Origin: Callorhinus ursinus
Lineage: Eukaryota > Chordata > Mammalia > Carnivora > Otariidae
Assembly (NCBI RefSeq): GCF_003265705.1
Contig: NW_020312895.1
Coordinates: 981,271 to 1,045,270 of the forward strand
Length of the DNA: 64,000 bases
Reading direction: 5' to 3'
The notes beneath the pieces are model-generated. The model was not told the origin of the DNA. It saw only the letters and a program-made list of their open reading frames with translations, and made no database searches. Position 1 is the stretch's first letter, and each line of letters begins with the position of its first letter. This document shows positions 46,040-59,200 of the stretch, piece by piece. A program made the position numbers and the translations under genes.

Positions 46040-46215
46040 CCTCCGTCCATGCGCTTGTTCCTTTACTCATTCACTTATCCGTTCAGTGAGTCTTTACCTG
46101 GCGCCCTCCCTGTGCTGTGCACAACCCCAGACGCCAGAGAAGAGGTGCTAACCGTGCCCAGGAAGCTGAGATCACAGCGGGAGAACCAGCGGGAAATCCA
46201 CAGGGGGCCACTGTA
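46040..46215 (+). mobile_element. Possible L2/MIR-type fragment
   Basis: ACTCATTCACTTATCCGTTC, CTGGCGCCCTCCCTGTGCTG and following wording recall the ancient repeat attcattcaacaaatatttattgagcacctactgtgtgcc. Short and diverged. Confidence 0.35.
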
Positions 46216-46559
46216 ATTAGGCGGCACTGTGCCCGCTTACTGAGAGCCTCCTTACGAAAGCCGCACGCTCATCGTAGAATATCTGAAGTCTGTAGACTTG
46301 CACCGAGTGTGGGTAGGAGCAACAACGGCTCATGGTTTCACGGCAAAACAAACCACGCACTGTGACTCCTTTGGCGGGACCTCTGTTAAGTACCGTTTGC
46401 ACTTTGCTCCTCACCCAGCTGATCAGGCCAAACACACGGTCCTAGCTCCGCTATTTAAAACCCAGAACTCTAACATAAGTGCTTTCTGACACGACTGAAA
46501 ACTCTCCTGGAGGCTTTTAATGCCTGAGTCGCAGACACCTGATGGTCACATCGTGTCGC
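46216..46559. other. Unassigned upstream flank
   Basis: Mixed composition; nothing recognised. Confidence 0.4.
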
Positions 46560-48240
46560 AAGTTCAGGTTGTTTCCATTTCTGCCCATCAAGCCAGTGCA
46601 TTCAGAAAAGGCATTCGACAAAATCTAGCAACTTTTTGTGATTAAAAACTCTTGGCAAACTAAAAATAAAGGGGAATTCCTAAATCTCATAAATGCATCT
46701 GTGAAAAATGTGTACAAACACCGTATGAGCGCTGACAGACACTGCTTGTTGCCTGAATTTCAGGACAAGGCAAGGGTATCCACTCTCACTCCTATTCAAC
46801 ATTGAACTAAAGATCTGTCTGTGCAACAAAATAAGAAAAAGAAACAAAATGCCTACAGATTGGAAAGGAAGAGATAAAAACTCCCTTTGGCTTCAGGCAA
46901 CATGATCATTGACATAGAAAATCCTAAGGAATCTACAAAAAATACTACCAAATAAATGAATTTACCAAGGTCATGGAATGCAAGTCAATATTCAGAAATC
47001 AATTATATTGCTGGATATTAGAAATGAGCATTGGAAAACAAAACTTTAGATCATTTCCATTTACAAGAGCCCCCAAATTAAAATGTTTATGAATAACTAT
47101 AACAAAGGATGAGAAGACCTCTATGATGAAAACCGCAGAACATGGAGGACTGAAGCTAGAGGAGATCGTGGAAATGGGGAGACGTGCTGTGTTTGTGGGT
47201 TGAAAGATTCAGTGATGTTACGATGTCAGTTCTCTTCAACTGAGATTTAGATTTAACACAATCCCACTCTTTTCAGCGGGCTTTGGTTTTTTGTTTTAGA
47301 AATTGACAGGTTCATTCTAAAATAGACATGGAAATGCAAAGTACCTGAACAGCCAGAAGAGCTTTGGAAAAGGAAGAACGAAGCTGGGGTCCTCACCCTG
47401 CCTGATCTCAAGACTTAGAAAGCTGTCGTAATCGAGACAGTGCGTTATTGGCATAAGGTTGGGCATGCGGATCAGAGGAACAGAACGGAGAACCAAAAGC
47501 AGACGCACATTCATGTGGTCCAGTGGTTTAGACAAAGATGCCGATTCAGTGGGACAGAACTGTCTTGTCAACGAACAGTGCTGGGATCAACTGGATATCC
47601 ACATGGAACAAAGCAAACCCTGACTGACTCTTACACACACGCACAACACCAAAATTAACAAAAGACGGATCACAGACCCGCACGCAAAAGCTAAAGCAAT
47701 GATACTTCTAGAGAGTATTGGAGCAAGCACAGATTTCTCAGAGAGGAGGGCACCAAAAGCACTACCCACAAATGACAAAAAAAAGGGGGGGGTAAGTTGC
47801 ACTTCATCAAAATTTAAAAGCTACGTTTTTTTGGCTCCAAAGTCCATCCCAAGGATGGAGAACGTTTGAGGATACCCTGCAGCAGCAGTAGAAACAGCGT
47901 GGCTCAGTCTCAGAAACTCCACGGTGAGTGAAAGCCAGACACAGAGTGCGTGCCACCCGGCTGTGCGCATTCGACGTTGTGCCCCACAGTGACAGGAGCA
48001 GGCTGGCAGCCGCCCCCCACGGGCAGGGGAGGACTGAGTTGCAAGGGAGCCGGAGGGTGGGTGCGAGTTGGCGGGAAATACTCCCCTCTCGATTGCGGAG
48101 GAGTTATGTATTGCACACATTTGTCAAAACTCATGGAATGGCCCGTTCAACACAAATGGATTTCATTGGACAAAAGTGGCACCCCGAGGCTGACCTTCCG
48201 AGCCTGGAAAGGAAGTGAATGAACGGTAATGTTTATGGAC
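46560..48240 (+). mobile_element. L1 LINE remnant, ORF2 C-terminal half and 3' UTR
   Basis: Clear L1 ORF2 order: CAGAAAAGGCATTCGACAAA (46605), AGGCAAGGGTATCCACTCTC (46767), AAAATCCTAAGGAATCTAC (46918), ATTTCCATTTACAAGAGCCC (47054), CAGTGCTGGGATCAACTGGA (47576) and AAAGCAATGATACTTCTAGA (47692). The tail TTTGTCAAAACTCATGGAAT (48120) is L1M 3' UTR. Best preserved L1 in the window, yet every frame is interrupted; the last coding part and the first 3' UTR part are shortened. Confidence 0.92.
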
Positions 48241-51200
48241 ATCTATTTCTCACACGTGATGACATAAACCCAGAGTCCTCTAAACCCACATAAAACCCAA
48301 ATCCTCTAAAATCAGAGAGTTGGTTTTAAACTCATTTGTCGGCATAACCTGAACTACAGTAAGACAAATTAGGGTCCTTGCGTGCTGGCTTATTATGAAA
48401 ATCCTTGTGTGTTGTTTCTGAAACATCGAAACATGTGGATACAGGATTCTCTCCCAGGACCTGTCATCTGTGACCCATCATACGCAGGAGACGCAGCCTA
48501 TTGTGTTCCTAAAAATCTAGGGGGAAAATTCTGAATTCTGAATTCTATCTGGTCCCAAGGGTTTCAGGTAAGAGATTGCAGAGCTTTAATTGGAACAATA
48601 CATGGGAAAACAGACCACATTCAGATCTGCATGTTTAATTCCTTAGAAAAGGCACTGTGAGCATCACATATCTCAAAACCTAATAGCAAGAGGCTGCATG
48701 ACATGCTTCCTCTTCCTCAGAACCTGCAGAGCTGTCTGCCCCTGGGTCCTGGGGCCGTGAGTGGCCTGCTGCAGGCCTTCCATCCTAACCCACCCAGGGA
48801 GGGAGCCAGGGACGGACACGGGGGGCACATGCTGGGAAGAGGTCTGGGCCCCGGGAAACAAGACCCCTGCTCCAAAGAGCATCAAACACCCTCTCCCAGA
48901 CACAGTGGGGTGGTGGCAGCTTGTGACTCACGACTCGTCCCCCCTGCTCCACCCAATGAAATCCTCCATGGAAGTGAGTCCCTGATCAGGAGGATTGGGC
49001 ATATTATCACTGTACATGTCACCAATGCTTGACCATGAGGATGCCTAGCTCCTGGAGAGAAAGCCCGAATCCACAGGTGGGGCCCAGTGTGCAGGACTTC
49101 CCATTCTGTTCCATAGACCTACAATTTCCCCTGTTGGATTTGTTTTTAATCAGCTCCATAAGATGAATGGCACCCATCATTTTTCCCAGCAGGGTTGAAC
49201 TATCCAGCTTGGGCCTTGCAATCTGGACGCCACGCGAGCACTGGCCAATCCCCACGCTTCCTCGTGGCCCTACCAGGGAGTGAGCTTCTCACGGCTGTTT
49301 TCACTCCACTGGACTTTGGAGGAAATTAAAGAGTGGTTGTTGGTCTCCCCGAGCACAGTCCCCTTTGCCGCTACAAGTGAGGTGCATGTGTGAGCGTGCA
49401 AGGCCTGCTCTTCTGGTAGGGCAGTTATCTCCTCTCCTTTGGCAGAAACAGGGCATTGACACGGCCAAGTTCTCCACATAAAATTACGCAGGCAGAAAAT
49501 GTTGCCACGTCCTGGGATTTGGGCAAGCAAGTGCCCACCAGATGACCTTGGGGCCAGCCCTTTGTGCCACAAGGACAAATAGTTTCCAGAATCACCAAGA
49601 GTCCCCAGTGAGAACTAAAGCAAAGTCAGGAAAATTATACAAGCAGAGTCTATCTCTGAGTTAGTCTTTTAAAGCAGTTGAGGCTTCCGACGTGGTGTCA
49701 GTTCATTCTGAGCATAAAGCCGGAGGGCCACGATCTTCTGCGGACGCCCGTTTGGAGGAGCACCAACTCTTGCTCCGAGAACCAGCATCGCGAGCTTGGC
49801 AGTCCAGTCTCCACGTCTCCAGGATCCTCAACTCAGCTGTAACTTCTGCTTTGTAATTTTGTATTTATGAAATCAGCTTTGTAAAGATTCATGACTATCG
49901 TCCGTTGTTCGAATCTCCTGGAGACCAAACGTGCCCCGACAGTATTTTAAAGAACCGCCCCCACCCCACACGAGTATCTAAGGCCTCAGTCAACGGCAGT
50001 TTGTGAGTGCGTGTCTCTTTCTCCTTTCCTTGGAGCTCCACCTAGAGCAGGTCTTGCCAGCTCGATGCGCTGGCGCACTCAGAACATGAGGCGGGCTGGC
50101 CCGCGGGAACCTGAGCAGCCGCGAGTGGACGGACAGACAGGCGAGCAACACAGGAGTAAATGATTTCACTAAGTTAAAGTAATGTTTATGTCATTGTGAG
50201 CAGTGGCCTGTTCGAAATTAAGCCTCGTTCCGGAGACACACATAGCACATTTCTGGTAAAACTGATTTTCCAGTGCTTTGTGTTTGCCGACAACCACATG
50301 TTTGCTTTGGTGGATCCTCATCGACAATGTCCTGTCAGCAGTATTGTGCCTCCATCTTAAAGGAAAGTGGCAGAAGCCCCAGAGTGCTGTGGTCCGTGGC
50401 CTACGACAGCCGAGTGCTCCAGGTGCTGCACACAGTCCTACAGCGCAGGACTGAGCGTCAGGCACCGGCTCTGATGTGGGTTCTCTTTGTGGTGAGAGCA
50501 GTTCCCACAACAGCTTGGGGTGAACAGGAAGCAGGCCCTGAGGCTAGGACGCCTCCCTGGGACCCGTCCCTTGCGGACCTGGACTCCGGGACTGAGGGTG
50601 GCGGGAGGCCGCTGCAGAGGGGGGCGGGGAGAGGCAAGGTCCAGCCAGCCAGGGAGGCATGGGGACACAGGGGTAGCAGGACGCTTGGTGGGCCTCCCTC
50701 CCTGCAGAGTGGGAAATCAGAGCTGGGAGGGGTTCAGGGCCACGTGGAGGCCGCCAGACCCTTGGAGCGGCGTGGCAGCGGGGTCCATCCGTGATGGGAG
50801 GCAAGAGTCCTACACAGACTCAGGGAGCAGACGTGCCTTCACACCAGCAGCCCGCTCCCGGCAACGTCCAGGCGGGGCCCCCGGAACATCAAATCAAAGA
50901 GGGGAATGCTGTTGGCGCTTGAAACAGTCTGTCTGTGAAGGGAGCGCCTCTCTGCCCGGCTTCTCATCGTGTTTAACAAGGGAGGTGTCCTGCGTTCAGG
51001 CTCAAGTCCCTCTGACTGTATTTTTGAGCTAGTTTTTCTGAGTTTAAAAAAGGGAAAAGGAAAACAAAGAGCTGATCGCTACAACCTCTGGAATCGTTTT
51101 TCATACATTGGAGGACAATCATCAGTTAGCTACTCGGGCCCCATCTGCTTGTGGCTGAATGCTTTCCTGGCCCTGTCCTGGCGCGGGTCATCCTCCAGGG

Positions 51201-51299
51201 TAATCCGGGATGCCAGACCTCACCCTGATTACACACACACCGTCTTTCCAAATCTCTATTTACAGTATTTATTTATTTCTAGCCAGTAATACCTTTTAT
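48241..51299. other. Unassigned upstream flank
   Basis: Mixed-composition unique sequence, AT-richer than the region to its right. Segments at 49830-49935 and 50155-50370 show no repeat signature. No exon was recognised. Confidence 0.4.
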
Positions 51300-51640
51300 G
51301 AAACAGGTTTGCTCATGAAAAGAGTATTGACTTCGGGATAATTACAATTAACGCAGCTAGAAATACCTCCTCACTCGTTTATACGAGCTGCTTTAATTCA
51401 GCATTTGTGCATAACCAAGGATAATTTGAGTCTAATGAGAAAAATTAGGAAAAACCAAATATTTCATTTTCCAATTATATTTATTTATGTTTTTTTGCCT
51501 CCTCAATTAAACAGAAATATATCATTAGTAATATTAAGAGAATTCTGAGATTATATGATACATTCTTTTGTCTGGTAGGAATTACTTATTACCCCTTCAA
51601 TTATAAAATTAAAACACGTTCGTCTCAAAACAGGCCTTTC
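51300..51640. other. AT-rich segment with TAAT-core words
   Basis: Holds TAATTACAATTAA at 51339-51351, TTTAATTCAGC near 51392, CTAATGAGAAAAATTAG near 51433 and CTCAATTAAAC near 51502. Such TAAT clusters are typical of homeodomain targets but also expected in AT-rich DNA. It borders an antisense L1 remnant and could be a more decayed part of it. Confidence 0.3.
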
Positions 51641-51965
51641 TACTAATGCAAAGATTCTTATATGTCCTTCAGGGCAATTTACTTTTTTTCAAAAAATGTC
51701 ATACATACTTCTCAAGTGTATTTCTGGGTATTCTTCCACACGTTTCAAACTACCATAGTTTGTACACAGACACGCAACTTCATCTAAATGTGCATTTGAC
51801 ATTTAAAAACTATCACTTCTGGTTTTCTCTCTATAATAAATTCCTAGACATTCTCTCGATTTTTCAGGCAGGCAATCACATTAACAGGCTTGATATTAAG
51901 GTTTCCATTCTATTTAAAGCTAAGTTTAGATGCACCCAGAAATGAAAAACATAGGACAGATCTTT
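51641..51965 (-). mobile_element. L1 ORF2 fragment (antisense)
   Basis: TATGTCCTTCAGGGCAATTT, TTTTTCAAAAAATGTCATAC, GTGTATTTCTGGGTATTCTT and the CAGGCAGGCAATCACATTAA block match antisense L1 ORF2 text (gtccttcagcaattttat ... aggtattttatc ... ggcaatcatgtcat) in order. Confidence 0.6.
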
Positions 51966-52077
51966 TTTTTCAAACCACAAATAGATTTAATTAAACTGTT
52001 TGGTTTTTGAAATATGAGTCAAGTAAAATATTTACCTTATGACATGTCCTATCATAATTTTTTAAATGCAGTACCTT

Positions 52078-52284
52078 TTTTTTAAAGATTTTATTTATTT
52101 GAGAGAGCGAGAGAGAGAGAGAGAGCGTGCGTGCGCGCGCGCAAGCAGGGGAGGGGCAGAGGGAGAGGGAGAAGCAGATTTCCAGCTGAGCAGGGACCCC
52201 GATGCGGGACTCAATCCCAGGACCCTGGGATCATGACCTGCACTGAAAGCAGACGCTTAACAACTGAGCCACCCAGGCGCCCCA
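52078..52284 (-). mobile_element. Can-SINE (antisense) with target duplication
   Basis: Starts TTTAAAGATTTTATTTATTT and ends ACTGAGCCACCCAGGCGCCC. Its CT-rich segment has grown into a (GA)n and (GC)n microsatellite at about 52103-52141. The target duplication is TAAATGCAGTACCTT (52063-52077) and TAAATGAAGTACCTT (52285-52299). Confidence 0.96.
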
Positions 52285-52299
52285 TAAATGAAGTACCTT

Positions 52300-55200
52300 G
52301 CAGGGTAAGCCATTTCAAGCATCCATGACAGGAAGGGCCGCCCGGCAGGCCATGCCAGGCCCTGCGGACAGAGGCTCTGCCCATAAAGCCAATGCCCCGC
52401 GGCACAGGTGTCTTTCACTTTTGCTTTGCTCCGGTGGCAGATCCCTCCTGCCAATGCTAGCAGAGGCTGACAGGAGTCGTTGGCCCGAAATCCAGCTGCA
52501 GAATGGCAGGTGGTTCCCTACCCACTCAGCAGCCGGCACCTCAGCCTTCGACCTTAAACTGACTCTGGGTCAATTAGTGCAACAGTTGCCTTAATCAGAA
52601 GATTCACTCAAAACTCAAAGCCTGCTGACAAACTGCAGATTTCGCTTCTTCTAGCCAAAGCCCAGGAAACATCAGACAGGAGTCCCTGGAATTCCAGGAA
52701 GTAAGAACCAATGCCCCCACCCCCTGCGTGGACAGGCTTCCCTCTGCGGTCCCTCTCTGGGCTGCGATGCCGGACTGACCCCGGAGAAGGCACGCTTCCC
52801 CTGCTCCCCACCTGGGTTCCCTGCCCCCCCCCCCCCCCCCCACCAGGACACGGCAGCCGGCAATGCCTTGGCAAGGACACGGGAGAGGGGCCACACCGGA
52901 AGGCAGATGACTCGGATGCGGCCTGGGGCTGGATTGGGGTGCAGTGGGGTCTCCCCAGAGCACAGAGACGGGACCTGCAGGAACACTCCTAACACGCACA
53001 CAATTCAGAGACAGCGCGCCGTCCCGGTCCAGGTAAACCACTGTTTCTCCGGCAAGACTTTCTTCCCCGGTCTCCTTATCGAAGCTGCCAAGCACATACA
53101 GCCGTTCGGTGCCGGCTCCCTCCTTTCTCAGGGCACGTCCGAGCCGCTGTCCTCCGGGGAAGGGGGCATAGTGGGGCCACAGACACACACGGGGCTCGAC
53201 TCTCCTGCCTACCCAGGACAGAGGGACATGGACCTGGGCTCTTGCCTAAGTGCTCCCTCCTTCAGAGTCCACCGGGCTCCTCCCAGGGATGCAGCATGGA
53301 CGCCCAGCCAACTCCGGGACGCCCACCTCCTTTCCTTGCGGGTTTCCTGAACAGCGTCCTGGAAGTGCGAGCCCCCTGCCCACTCCCTGGCTGTGGCAGG
53401 CAGGCATGCTCACCACACACTTTCCCTCCGGGCCAGCCAGACTCCCCTTTCCTAGAGACCCCTCTCCCCTCATCCGCTACTCCCACGGGCACTGAGCTCA
53501 TTGTTAGACGGGGCTGTGCAGGGTCCGAGGGGCTTTGCTGCGCAAGCCTGGGGTGGGGCGAGAGGGAGCCGCTTCCACCAGCTTCCCCACAAGCAGAGGG
53601 AGCTCTGACGAGTCCAGACCGTCTGCAAAGACAGCAAAGCAGGAGTTGAAGGGACAGATGGACAGAGACAGACCAACAGAGCCTGAGAACGCTGGAGGCA
53701 GTAAAAGAGGGGAGACTGAGGCCCAGGGGCCCTGACAGCCTCTGAGCCCTGCCTGGGGCCCCCTGGTCCCGGGCTTCCAGAGCTGGCCTCCCTCGGGGCC
53801 TGCCGCACCCTGCCAACACCGGCAAGCCAGCAGCGGGGCTTCGATATGCTGTCCGGTCCCGCCTCAGATGACGCAGCCCAGACCCTCAGACCATGGGGCT
53901 CCTTGTGCCAGCTGGGAGCATGGGCACAAGTGACCGCACGACTCCGGGGTTCCTCATGGTAAACGACATCAGGCTGGAAGGGGGCCGGGGCAGCGGCCAC
54001 CGGAGGAGATGCCAAGCAAGTCTTGGGCCAGAGGTAAAGGACGTCCTGAAGTACTCACAAGACCAGAAACAAAACCTTCACAAGAATCGAATTTGAGCCG
54101 AGGGAGGGGACCTGCTTCGTGGGCGAGCCACACCTGGACCATCACTGGTGGGAATGTCAGCTCAGGCCCTGAGAGGGGCCCCCCGGCCGTGGGCAGGCAG
54201 CAGGGCCGGGAACATGACCAGTCCTGCAGGGCGAGGGGAGGGGGCAGCCTGGCCAGAGCCTGGGGACTGCTCGTGCAGGCCATGGTCACACAGCCCAGGG
54301 CAGGAGGGGTCATGACCCAGCTGTCCGTAGCAAACAGACGTCCGCAGGCAAGCCTGAGCTCAGCCTCTGGGCCAGAGCAGAAGGGGAAAGGGTAGACAGG
54401 GCTGTGGGAGAGATGGAGCGTGAGCATCACCCCCAGGATCCTTAAGTTGTTTTCCTAAGACTGAGCAGGGAGGGGACGCCCCCCTTCCCCAGGCTCACCC
54501 CCCACCTGCAGGACGAGGTGGACCCCAGGGTCACCAGCCTCTGCAGGGGGTGGGCAGGTGGCCAGGCCACACCCTTGCTGGGGAGGCCCCTCCCTTCCCC
54601 CCAAGGGGTCACTGGGGTTAGCAGCCCCTAGGTGGTGGCTTTTCTTGCAGAATCAGTGGAGGGGCTTCTTCTCTCAGCCCACAAGAAACAATCACGAATT
54701 TACTCTAAGAATAATTTCAGTATACTCATCCCCTGCAGACCAAATAGAGTCGGGACATTGCCCTAGAATTGGCTTAGGAGCGTGCCCAGGACATGGCTCT
54801 GGGATGGCCTGTCCCTAGGACTCGGCTCCTGGCAGCCCCACTAGCCCCTAACCCTGCCCCGGGTCAGGCAGGAGCATGGAAACTTTCCTCAACTTTCCTG
54901 CTCTCATGGCAGAAACTGGCTCTCAGGCCAGGCTCCTTCTGCTGGGATCCTGCTTCTCCTGGCCAGTGGGGCACCCCTCCTACTGTGATCCGGGTTTGCA
55001 CGGCACTGCCCTCTCCATGGGGCTCCCCGGTGATGCTCTGACGACCTGGTTCTTGGAGTTCCTCTTGGCAGCCCCAAGCCCCGTCAACATGTGCTTCACT
55101 GAGTCACAGGAGGAACCTCCCAGAGCTCCTGGTCGGTATGGCCTTTCTCTCCTTCCTGGCAGGCCCAGGCTCAGCCCAGCAGCGGCGGTCCTGGGGCCTC

Positions 55201-56125
55201 AGGGTCCTGCAGCCAGCTGTGTTCGAAAGAGCCAGGGAGTCCAGCCCCTGGGACAGAGCAGGCAGAGAGCGGGGGACGGGCTCTCGGGATTGGCCACTGG
55301 CTGTGCCGTGGGGCTCAGGGAGACGAGGCTCAGCAGATGACCTGGAAGGACGGGGCTGCGGTCAGCCCCAGAGCCGCAGAGTGGGGGGGGGGGGAAGAGG
55401 AAGTGGACTGGGGGAGGGGCTGAGGAGTGTTCTGGCCCAGACCATGCCTCTTGCCTCCAGACGTCATCCTCGGGGGTGTGGGCCCCAGGGCAGGAGGGGG
55501 ACAAGGAGGAAGCCACCAGCCTGCAGACACTTGGCCACCTCCCCCCCCCCCCCCCCGGTGAGACTCTCAGCCCCGTGCAGTTGAGGCATATGACAGCATC
55601 TGGTCAGGTGTGCACAGAGCCTCATGGGTGCCCTGCCCCGTGCCCTTAGCCAGCGAGAGTGAGCTCAGACTGCGTCCGCCTGCCCTAAACTAGCCTCGGG
55701 TGTCAGTGCTTCCAGGCAGCCCGGGGAGTCTCCTTGGTACCGTCCGGGCGCTATGGTGACCAGCATGGTCAGGGGCTCGTGCTCACCATGGCCCCGGGGA
55801 GGCAGCTCACCTGTTGCCCGCACCTTCCCATACTGGCCAGGTTTGGGGCGGCCTGAGGGGCACCAGGGAACTCTGCCGGGCTCCACCCTGAAGCCCAGAT
55901 GCAGTCTTGCCCACTTTCCGGTAGACAGGAAGACCGCGCTGGCCCGGGACACCACCCTCAGGAAAGTGAGCACTGGGGGTGGTGGGGGACATGGAAGACT
56001 CCAGGGGCAGCCTGGCTCTCCCCTTTCGGGCGTGTCTTTAAGTGTGGCAGCCCCTCAGAGACGCTGCTCACAGGGGCGGTGGTCCGGGCCTGATGGGGGG
56101 GAGCACAGGGCTCTGGGCATCTCCC
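52300..56125. other. Unassigned upstream flank, GC-rich
   Basis: GC-rich DNA with C18 at 52824-52841 and C16 at 55541-55556. Many overlapping open frames, none with recognisable domains. No repeat family was named. Confidence 0.45.
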
Positions 56126-56236
56126 TCAGCTCTGGCGTGACCTCAGGCAAACCACCGTACTTCCCAGCCTCGGTCTCCCCATCGGTGGAGGGATGCACAG
56201 CAGTAGGGTCGGCCCCCAGGGCTGTGTGAGGGCAAC
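56126..56236 (-). mobile_element. MIR SINE fragment (antisense)
   Basis: GTGACCTCAGGCAAACCACC, CCTCGGTCTCCCCATCGGTG and GGGCTGTGTGAGGGCA follow the reverse complement of MIR (tgaccttgggcaagtcac ... cctcagtttcctcatctgta ... gggttgttgtgagg). Confidence 0.6.
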
Positions 56237-59200
56237 AGCAAGCAGAGAAGGACCACAGCCAGCGCCTGGCCTCGGGGCACCAGGGTCTGTGGGTTCAGCC
56301 CCCAGTCTGGGTTAACGGGTGTGCGGGGTCGTGAGGAGAACTGGCCTGGCTCACACCCAGCCCTCCAGACCATGCACAGGAAAGCGATTTCATGGAACCA
56401 GCCTGCTAATCACATGACTCTCAAAACATGAGCTTTGCAACTTGAAGTTACATAAAGAGGAGAAGCGCTTTCTGGCTGAGCGTCCTCCTGACGGCCCCCC
56501 GCACGCCTGCCGGTGCAGAGCCAACCGTCTCTAGGCTCGGGAAAGGCAAACCAGAGAGGCCCCGCTCCAGGCTATTTTAAGCACGGACTTAAAAAGTAAA
56601 AGCAGCTGTAAAGTGAAAAGTTTTAGGAACATTTCCATTTCCTGGAGTGATGGAACGGAGAGCCCAGGCCCCAGGCAGCAGGATCCTCCACTGGCAGAGG
56701 TGACACGTCCAGGCCTCTGCCAGCCAGACCCCGGCTCTGGGTATGGCGCATCCTGGCCTTGGGCAGGCAGCCCGGTCTGGCGGTCTGGTGGGGCCCTCTA
56801 AGTGCCGAGTTTCGGTGATTCACTGGGGCGGGCGGTGCTGGGCAAAGGCCGAGGTGGGCGTGGCCCGCGGGGACGCAGCTTTGGAGCAGAGGACGCCCCA
56901 CCCTGACCCTCCCACAGCCAGCCCTGCCACGGGCCTCCAGCTTCCCCCACGACGGCCTCTAGGGCCCAGGCCAGAGTCCTCCTTGGTCCCTGGGGACCCT
57001 CCTGGCATTCCTCTGTTGCCCGAGGCGCCTGCCCGGAGGCCTTGGACCCAGATTCTGGAGCAGAAGGGAAACCGCACCCCCTCGGGGCTGAACGCACCCC
57101 AGCTCTCAATAGCCCCTGCCCAAAAGGCCGAGCCAACGAGCAGCCCTGGGCTGGGGGCTCTGCCTGAAGACTGAGCTGGGACTCCCAAAATACCACCCCT
57201 GACAACAGGGCCACAGTAAAGACGGAGGTTTCTTTCAGTTCCAGTGACGAGGAGCAGGGGACCCTCTGGAGTGCCCACCAGCGGCCCCATCCCAGGCGCC
57301 GGCACAAAGCGCGTCTAGGCCCCTGGAAGGGGGATCACCCACATGTCCAGGCTGCCATGGAGGTTCTGCAGGACCAGGGGGTCCCACACCAATGTGCCCA
57401 CCTGCCTTGGGGCCTGCGCCTACCTCTGGACTGGACCCATCCCGTCCCCACAGCCCGAGGCTGGGGAGGCCCAGCAGAGCGGTCATGGAGGTGGCCCTCA
57501 CCTCCTGGTCTGCGTCCTCAGTTTCCCTCTCCCTCTGCGTGCCCCTCACTCCAATCTACAGGGTCCACTGGCGGACCTGGCCATGTCCAGTGTCGATGGG
57601 GCTGCACACCTGCTCACAGACCACAGGGCTCAGGGTAGGGCGCCCCCCGCCAGCAGGAGTGTCCAGATGTGGGCCAGTGCTGAGGGTCCTGTCTCTGGGG
57701 TCTGAAGGGTTCTTGCACCTAGTGGTGCTCACAAAGGGATGCCGAACAGGTGGGATCCCCCGGAGGGGGCAGCTTGGGGTCCTTGAAGGCCTCTTTCCCC
57801 CCTTCTGGTCCCCTGCTTCTGGGCCAGGGATGGTCCTGCCTCCAGCCCTGGGCTGACCCTGTCTTGGGCCTGACTGTTGGCTTTTTGAGTCTTGTGGGGA
57901 GCAGGCTGTTTGCCCAAGCAACCCTCTGTCCCACCCCGACCCAGAGCGCCCCCAGGGGCCTGGACATTGTCTGCTCCCAGGACCTGGGCCCTATGCTGGG
58001 GGGACACACACAGCACTCGCTGGTTGGTGGGCGGCTGGTCCATCTCCTGCGGAATCCCGGCACCTACCCCATCGTGGGGGCTGGTCCCCTCCAGCGAGAG
58101 GAGGGAAGGGAGGTTCCCAGGCTTGGGAAGGGGGAGCGAAGGAGGGAGGAGGGAGGAAGGAAAGGGATAAAGGAGCAGAGGGCTGGAAGCACAGGCTCTG
58201 ATCCAAAAGTGGGATTTCTAGAAATGAACCAAGCACTGGGAGGAAGAAGCTCCGTCCGCGGCCCCCCAGCGAACGGCCGTATCTTGCCTGTGTCCTTCCT
58301 GCTCCCCAGGCCGCTGCGCAGAGCCCCTCCCCCCACAGTTCTAGGGGAGCCCAGCCACCCACTCTCCCGCGTCCCTGGAGGCCCCGGCGCCCGTGCTCAG
58401 CTCCACGCAGGCCTGGTCAGCAGGGTAGGGATGGCCGGCACCTCCCCCCAGCACAGGGCACGGGGTGGCCAGCCAGTGGGTGCTGCTACTGACCATGCCG
58501 TGGGGCAGAGGGCGCAGGGAGGACGCCCCCTGGCCGGCAGCCCCATGTCTTCTCTCCGCTGCCACCACCTGCCTGGGTCGTGAGTGTGTGGAGGCTGGAC
58601 CTGGCCTGGGCTGCAGAAATGCCTCTTTTGTCTCTCATCCCCCAAATCAAATGTTGGCTTTTTATTTTCTCATTAGGGCAGTGTGGGCAAGTAGGCCTGA
58701 CCCCCCCCCCATTTACCAGCCCAGCCCTCCTCACTCCTGACACCCACCTACACTCCCTCTGGGGCAGGCGATCCCTCTGTGCTGAAGCATATGCTCAGCC
58801 AGCTCACCTGTGCACACCTGTATCCCCTGCAAGGTGGGCCCAGACGGCAACTGTCCCGACCTGGGCTCCAGCGTGAAGAGGCCGTCAATCAGCCCGGAAT
58901 GCTGGCTTCACTCGGTCCAGATGCCGGGCGGCCCACGTGGGGTGGCGTCTCTTTCAGGGTCACCTTCCCCGTGGGCCGAGTCCACGGGCCCCAGTGAAGG
59001 GGCCGTGCCCACTCCCCGGGCCTCAGCTGCAGGCCAGGCTCCAGCCAGGGCGGCGAGTCCGAGGGGCCCAGGACTCTGGATGTGGAGCAGGACACCTGGG
59101 TGGGGCAGAATTCCTGCCTTTCCCTTGGCTTCTTGGGCAATCCAGCCCTGTTAGTGACATACTTCGAGGGCAGGTGGAGGGGACATTCACGTGGGGCTGC

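Noticed and set aside
46560..47800. A functional reverse transcriptase gene.
   Set aside because: L1 ORF2 text is clear but every frame has stops and the element is truncated at its 5' side.
51641..51965. Conserved developmental enhancer over the whole AT-rich interval 51.3-52.06 kb.
   Set aside because: The 51641-51965 part reads as antisense L1 ORF2, so only 51300-51640 is kept as a weak candidate.
57750..58583. 277-codon + strand open frame in the upstream flank.
   Set aside because: Same composition argument; no CpG island, splice context or recognisable motif.
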